A stretch of DNA of 64,000 nucleotides from Alligator mississippiensis. Taxonomy: Eukaryota; Chordata; Crocodylia; Alligatoridae. Location: assembly GCF_030867095.1 (NCBI RefSeq), contig NC_081828.1, positions 47,407,434 to 47,471,433 on the forward strand, written 5' to 3'. Under the pieces are notes generated by a model. The model saw only the letters and a list, made by a program, of their open reading frames with translations. It searched no databases and was not told where the DNA came from. Below, in pieces: positions 61,402-64,000 of this stretch (the first letter of the stretch is position 1; each line of letters begins with the position of its first letter). A program made the translations under genes and the position numbers.

Positions 61402-63219
61402 CTGGTTCTCTCTCTGCTCTCCTTTTTCTCTCTCTTATTTGTCTCTTTTTTCTCTCTTTGTCACTGCAACATGCTCAACAAAAAAGGAATACACAACAAA
61501 AAAGGGAACATTTATGATTATTAAATATACTAATATGCAGTGTGTCCTGCCATGTACCCCGATTTCAACAACATTCTGTCCCTTGCATACTATACTATCT
61601 CAAATACCATCTCAAATTGTGAGTATGGACATATGGGTAACGTACCAAGTGTTAAGGAGGCAGAGCTTTATTGCACACCAGTTACTTGTGGTAACTGCTT
61701 GTACATAAGCTCTTTAGCTTCTACTCACTGCAGAGTAAGAGCATGCACATGTGCAATTGCAACAAAGCAGCTGATGCACAATAAAAATCTCATCCCCTTT
61801 TAACCTACTTAATTCATTTGGGTACTTGTATGTTATCATAATGATCTAGGTCCAGTAGTATCTAACACATCAGGCCCCATGAGCCTAATGACAGGCATGA
61901 AGCCAGCCTGCAGGCCAAATCAGACCCACAAACCAGACAAGTACAGCAGAGCCAGCATGCAGAGCCAGTCTGGTATGGTCACTGTATGCAGCATGCACTG
62001 ATCCCAGAACTACACGCTGTATGTGGTGTGAAGAGTCCATACAGGGTGTGCACTGCATGTGGCACCTGCACTGGACCAGCTGTGCATGCCAACTGCAGCA
62101 TAAGCCAGTCTGTGGACCCAAAATAGACCAGCTCTGGATGCAGAATTCAGGGCCAGTCCAGTATAAATGCCATGTTCATTGTGTACCTTGGATCAGCCCC
62201 ACACCTGTGTGCTACACACACCAGGTTCAGCCACAGCCCCATGTGCAGTGCACACCAGATGAGTTCTACTCACTGCTGCATGCAGCACATGGGGCCAATC
62301 CAAGACCTACAAGGCAGCACTGCAGGTCAATGATAAGGCTGTATCTTGAGCAACACCGCTGATCCAATCACTTTTTCTGATTTAAGGCCAAAAAGAAAGA
62401 AATTCACCACCTCCACAAAGGATTTTCATTTCAAACTGAAATGGAAGGTAGGTATCATTAAAATTATCAAGGGGTGCACTGATAGAGATTTTTTGGGCCG
62501 ATACCGATAGCCAATTTTTAAGGAGACATATTGGCTGATACCAATCTGATTTCTGATATGCAGCCCTGTGGCTTGAAGAGGTGTCCAGCTGGTAAATCTG
62601 TTGTGCTGGAAGGGGAGCAGGGAGGGAAGGCGTGTGGCAGATCAAGGCCCCTGCGGTGAGGGAGAAGTGGGGCCAGGGCTGCCCAGCCCGGGTGGGACAG
62701 GCACAGGAGGGATCCGCAGCTTGTCCAGGAGGCTCAGCTCCCGCTGCAGTACACACCCCAGGAGGGTATGGGGGGTGCTTGCCCCCAGATCTGCGAGCGG
62801 AGCAGGGTGGGGTGGCTGCCACTGCAGGCTGGGGCTGCACTGGGGTCTTGACACGAAGTACAGAGTAAGACACGCCTGTACTTACTCTAGCCTTAGAGAA
62901 GGCCTAAAGGAACTTCTGTTCCAGAAAATGGCATTTCAAACGTGACAAGAAAAAACAGACTTAATTCTTCTTGTGCAGATTAATCTTTGCACAGACAAAG
63001 TGGCTTCTATAATGTAATCCTAAATCTCATCTTCTAAACTGCTCGTATTGTGCTTCTCTTGAAAAACTCAAACTAAATATGAAACTCTCAAAAGACAAGG
63101 TTCATCACTTACTGCAGGCTACCAGTCATACACCAGTTAAATTGTATTATACTTACGAGACTTCGGGTTCTCTCCGAAACTTCTGATTTTTTTTGTGAGG
63201 TTACTTCTTGCAAAGCTGT
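50428..63219 (-). CDS. NUF2: NUF2, kinetochore NDC80 complex subunit (3' part, six exons)
   Basis: NUF2 pairs with NDC80 in the outer-kinetochore complex that attaches chromosomes to spindle microtubules; SPC24/SPC25 join at the C-terminal end of the rod. Seen here: six minus-strand exons, all with GT donors and AG acceptors, joining in frame into about 263 residues that end in TGA at 50428-50430. Colinear matches to vertebrate NUF2 include [38 protein letters not shown] and [10 protein letters not shown]. The piece is rich in Lys, Glu and Gln with heptad-like spacing, as expected of the coiled-coil rod. Introns run from 1.3 to 3.8 kb. All junctions are phase 0 except the 55719/51962 junction, which is phase 2. 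The N-terminal calponin-homology region, roughly 200 residues by comparison with the human protein of about 464, must be encoded beyond 64000. No stop or frameshift was found, so the gene appears intact. The promoter is outside the window. Confidence 0.95.
50566..51826 (-). other. NUF2 intron, last
   Basis: A 1261-base intron between the last two coding exons, GT at its donor and AG at its acceptor. The sequence is unique-looking, with no recognisable transposon or second gene. Confidence 0.85.
51827..51962 (-). CDS. NUF2: NUF2 coding exon with [10 protein letters not shown]
   Basis: A 136-base exon that completes the split Glu codon and then reads [16 protein letters not shown] through to [21 protein letters not shown] is identical to human NUF2. 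The acceptor is tgctttag and the donor is gtgagc at 51821-51826. It is phase 2 at its start and phase 0 at its end. Confidence 0.96.
52850..53595. repeat. GC-rich block inside a NUF2 intron, probably transposon cargo
   Basis: A sharp switch from AT-rich intron to G/C-rich sequence, starting gaatgggtggggggaggg and ending before the foldback at 53617. Open frames overlap on both strands, the longest 264 codons on the plus strand, but the translations are Pro/Ser/Gly/Cys-rich without any domain, as expected from base composition. It resembles the GC-rich interiors of the elements at 30533, 60276 and 62474. A CpG island cannot be excluded. Confidence 0.45.
53617..53717. repeat. Foldback, 37-base arms, 34 of 37 paired
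   Basis: The left arm 53617-53653 and right arm 53681-53717 are inverted copies around tttttcagttcaaatc and gttaacc. Weaker pairing extends outward to about 53600 and 53735. It directly follows the GC-rich block in the same NUF2 intron and may be the terminus of the element that carried that block. Confidence 0.75.
55719..55894 (-). CDS. NUF2: NUF2 coding exon with NLEDQIES
   Basis: A 176-base exon encoding 58 codons plus two bases. It begins [16 protein letters not shown] and ends [14 protein letters not shown] followed by GA. The split codon GA|G joins to the next exon, giving [11 protein letters not shown] (human EDCNKVQEKRG). The acceptor is ctacag and the donor is gtatgg at 55713-55718. 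Reading through the donor gives a short false tail. Confidence 0.96.
55895..57347 (-). other. NUF2 intron carrying a CR1 tail
   Basis: A 1453-base phase-0 intron. Its only recognisable insertion is the CR1 3' fragment at 56020-56240, which sits in antisense orientation to NUF2. Confidence 0.85.
56020..56240 (+). mobile_element. CR1 LINE 3' end fragment in a NUF2 intron
   Basis: Begins aggctagatatcaggaaaaa, contains aatgggcttccaagggaggt and ends in the tail gaggtcccttctgaccctag plus atctatgaatctatgg. This is a short 5'-truncated CR1 of the same broad subfamily as the copy at 42370-44647, on the strand opposite to NUF2. Confidence 0.88.
57348..57488 (-). CDS. NUF2: NUF2 coding exon with [13 protein letters not shown] motif
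   Basis: A 141-base, phase-0 exon encoding 47 residues, from [15 protein letters not shown] to RMASILSE. The segment [13 protein letters not shown] is identical to human NUF2, which makes this the most diagnostic exon of the window. The acceptor is tttaaag and the donor is gtttgt at 57342-57347. The Pro-Ser-Cys stretch interrupts the heptad pattern, as it does in the family. Confidence 0.97.
57489..59338 (-). other. NUF2 intron carrying a decayed hAT-like element
   Basis: A 1850-base phase-0 intron. It contains the hAT-like sequence at about 58792-59075; the rest shows no gene or clear repeat. Confidence 0.85.
58792..59075. mobile_element. Decayed hAT-like element in a NUF2 intron
   Basis: The left end caggggtggccaacctgtgg is a standard hAT-type terminus. 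The middle has the purine-rich gggacaggcagcacagtggg pattern and a gcatgagtgccaaaaagg motif near the right side. The right terminus is not clear, so the end coordinate is approximate. Confidence 0.5.
59339..59476 (-). CDS. NUF2: NUF2 coding exon, coiled coil
   Basis: A 138-base, phase-0 exon encoding 46 residues. It starts [16 protein letters not shown] and contains [19 protein letters not shown], which aligns without gaps to human IVDSPEKLKNYKEKMKDTV. The acceptor is taattag and the donor is gtgaga at 59333-59338. The composition is charged and heptad-like, with no Pro except the conserved SP pair. Confidence 0.95.
60276..61020. mobile_element. GC-rich hAT-like element with large internal inverted repeat
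   Basis: Left end caggggtcagcaaccccc, then ggcacgtgaggccattttgc, typical of a hAT terminus. Inside, 60409-60559 and 60807-60964 are inverted copies about 150 bases long, and 60686-60775 is a third, direct partial copy. The landmark words are gccaggaggctgcaaa, gcattagctccatacc and agcagatggt or their inverses. The right end is not resolved. Confidence 0.55.
61326..61400. repeat. (TG)n microsatellite, about 75 bases
   Basis: Uninterrupted TG dinucleotides in a NUF2 intron, flanked by T/C-rich sequence. They produce Cys/Val-repeat open frames in three phases, none of which is a gene. Confidence 0.97.
61860..62345. repeat. Internally repetitive intron sequence
   Basis: Variants of ccagtctgtggaccc, ccagtctggtatgg and ccagtccagtata, each followed by gcatgc or gtgcac words, recur every 60-80 bases. 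Similar wording (gatccagtccatggaccgca) appears at 4420-4540. This suggests the decayed interior of a transposon or an old tandem array. Confidence 0.4.
62474..62870 (+). mobile_element. Repeat family beginning gtgcactgatagagat, copy 2, in a NUF2 intron
   Basis: Starts ggggtgcactgatagagatt, continues gggccgataccgatagccaa and ggcagatcaaggcccctgcg, and reaches ccaggagggtatggggggtg, parallel to copy 1 at 30533-30870. The shared 5' motif and the shared GC-rich interior identify one family. Open frames of up to about 160 codons here lack any recognisable domain. Confidence 0.65.
63157..63219 (-). CDS. NUF2: NUF2 coding exon (first one in window)
   Basis: A 63-base, phase-0 exon encoding 21 residues, beginning [12 protein letters not shown] and ending in SERTRSL. 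It matches the human segment with LQEGNSQKKSNISEKTKRL. The acceptor is cattag before the exon and the donor is gtaagt at 63151-63156. It is small but supported by both splice sites and by its order relative to the next exon. It lies in the early coiled coil, just after the N-terminal half that is missing from the window. Confidence 0.9.
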
Positions 63220-63489
63220 CTAATGAAGAAAACAGTTCAACAGTTAAGAAAGGAGCCAATTACATGTGTGACCTGAGCATTTACTATATAGCTTCTACAC
63301 TTCTGACACCAAGTACCCTTCCACAGGTGTCAAGGCCCTTACCTCTCACCTGAGATGCAACATCAGTTTGGATTACAACCCCCTTACCATCAACCATGAA
63401 TACTTTAGAAGGTCTCACTGTGGTCAGGGACCCTGTTATAGACTTCTCTCCAGAAGCTGTGGTTACATATAGGGACAATTATCTCAATG

Positions 63490-63833
63490 GGTGCATCTAC
63501 GTGTGAAATGAAGGTGATGCAATAAACTCTGGTGCAGTCCATGCCAGAGTCAACTGTTGTTGGGTGCAGCATCTACACGTGTGCCCAGGATAGCAGCAAT
63601 TTGAGTCAAGACCCTAGCTGGCTAGGTTGATTAGGCACAATTTATGCCCCCAGTCGCCATCTACATGTGCATTTCAGCACAGTAAAGTATTCCACCATAG
63701 TGCTGTCCTTGACAGTACTATCCTATGGTGGAGTTAATTAGTTTACTGCACCTTAATACCAGCACACATGTAGACTGTGATGCTTTACTGCAAAGCCAAT
63801 TAGTCTGCAGTAAAGCACACATGTAGATGCACC
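63490..63833. mobile_element. MITE with 17-bp terminal inverted repeats
   Basis: Starts ggtgcatctacgtgtga and ends with the inverse of ggtgcatctacatgtgtg. The 344-base interior contains several copies of tttactgca and taattag-type words and has no coding potential. I could not identify a convincing target duplication, so the superfamily is left open. Related sequence occurs at 25926-26085 and 38795-38965. It lies in the NUF2 intron that runs off the right edge. Confidence 0.75.
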
Positions 63834-64000
63834 AAGAGAGTACTTTTGAATTTTAAAAATAGTAGGAATACAGAAGGTACATAAGGTAAACACCACAGAA
63901 AGTAGTCTAACCTCATGGCCTTCACATAGTTTGTTAGCTGCCCCTGCTTGAGCCAGCTGGCCTGCAACTCCTGCCTATTTCCCCATCAGTTTGTCAGCCT

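Larger units (their letters stand above)
59477..63156 (-). other. NUF2 intron packed with repeats
   Basis: A 3680-base phase-0 intron. In order it contains a GC-rich hAT-like element with a 150-base foldback (60276-61000), a 75-base TG microsatellite (61326-61400), a degenerate internally repetitive stretch (61860-62345), and a copy of the repeat family beginning gtgcactgatagagat (62474-62870). Confidence 0.85.

Noticed and set aside
61077-61708. Overlapping open frames of up to 150 codons with long Cys/Val repeats
   Set aside because: They are produced by the 75-base TG microsatellite, open in all three phases, and have no domain.
62382-62873. 163-codon minus-strand open frame
   Set aside because: Falls inside the second copy of a dispersed repeat in a NUF2 intron and contains no recognisable domain.
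63911-64000. Possible additional upstream NUF2 exon at the window edge
   Set aside because: No frame matches the NUF2 segment expected before SQKKS. The best-looking frame has a stop, and the putative donor gttaga is weak.
1-64000. CRISPR arrays, operons, phage or bacterial mobile systems
   Set aside because: The window has eukaryotic introns, CR1 LINEs and vertebrate NUF2. No regularly spaced direct repeats of CRISPR type or tightly packed genes are present.

Overview
This window looks like nuclear DNA of an amniote, most likely a crocodilian, with turtle as the alternative. It is AT-leaning, gene-poor and split by long introns. Its interspersed repeats are CR1 LINEs, hAT-type and other non-autonomous DNA transposons, foldback elements and decayed MIR-like SINEs. 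I saw no L1 or Alu. The species group is inferred from this repeat mix; nothing in the window proves it.

The only protein-coding gene I can support is the 3' part of NUF2, a subunit of the kinetochore NDC80 complex, on the minus strand between 63219 and 50428. Six exons are resolved (63157-63219, 59339-59476, 57348-57488, 55719-55894, 51827-51962, 50428-50565). All have GT/AG borders, their phases join without a frameshift, and together they encode about 263 residues of coiled coil ending at a TGA stop. The N-terminal calponin-homology half lies beyond the right edge of the window.

Positions 1 to about 50 kb lie downstream of NUF2 and hold no gene I recognise. In human the same side of NUF2 is a long gene desert before PBX1, so conserved synteny is plausible but inferred. 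This part carries a 2.3-kb CR1 LINE (42370-44647) that is broken but readable, several other CR1 pieces on both strands, hAT-like elements (12445-12883, 14434-14758, 14999-15319, 19165-19445, 34072-34806), ancient dispersed repeats, and a few AT-rich, repeat-free stretches that could be conserved regulatory elements.

The NUF2 introns carry GC-rich repeat cargo (52850-53720, 60276-61400, 62474-62870), a CR1 tail and a MITE with clear terminal inverted repeats. The most unusual structure is a set of long imperfect palindromes near 4.2, 32.4, 44.7, 53.6 and 60.4-60.9 kb. I found no rRNA, confident tRNA, CRISPR array, operon or prokaryote-type system.
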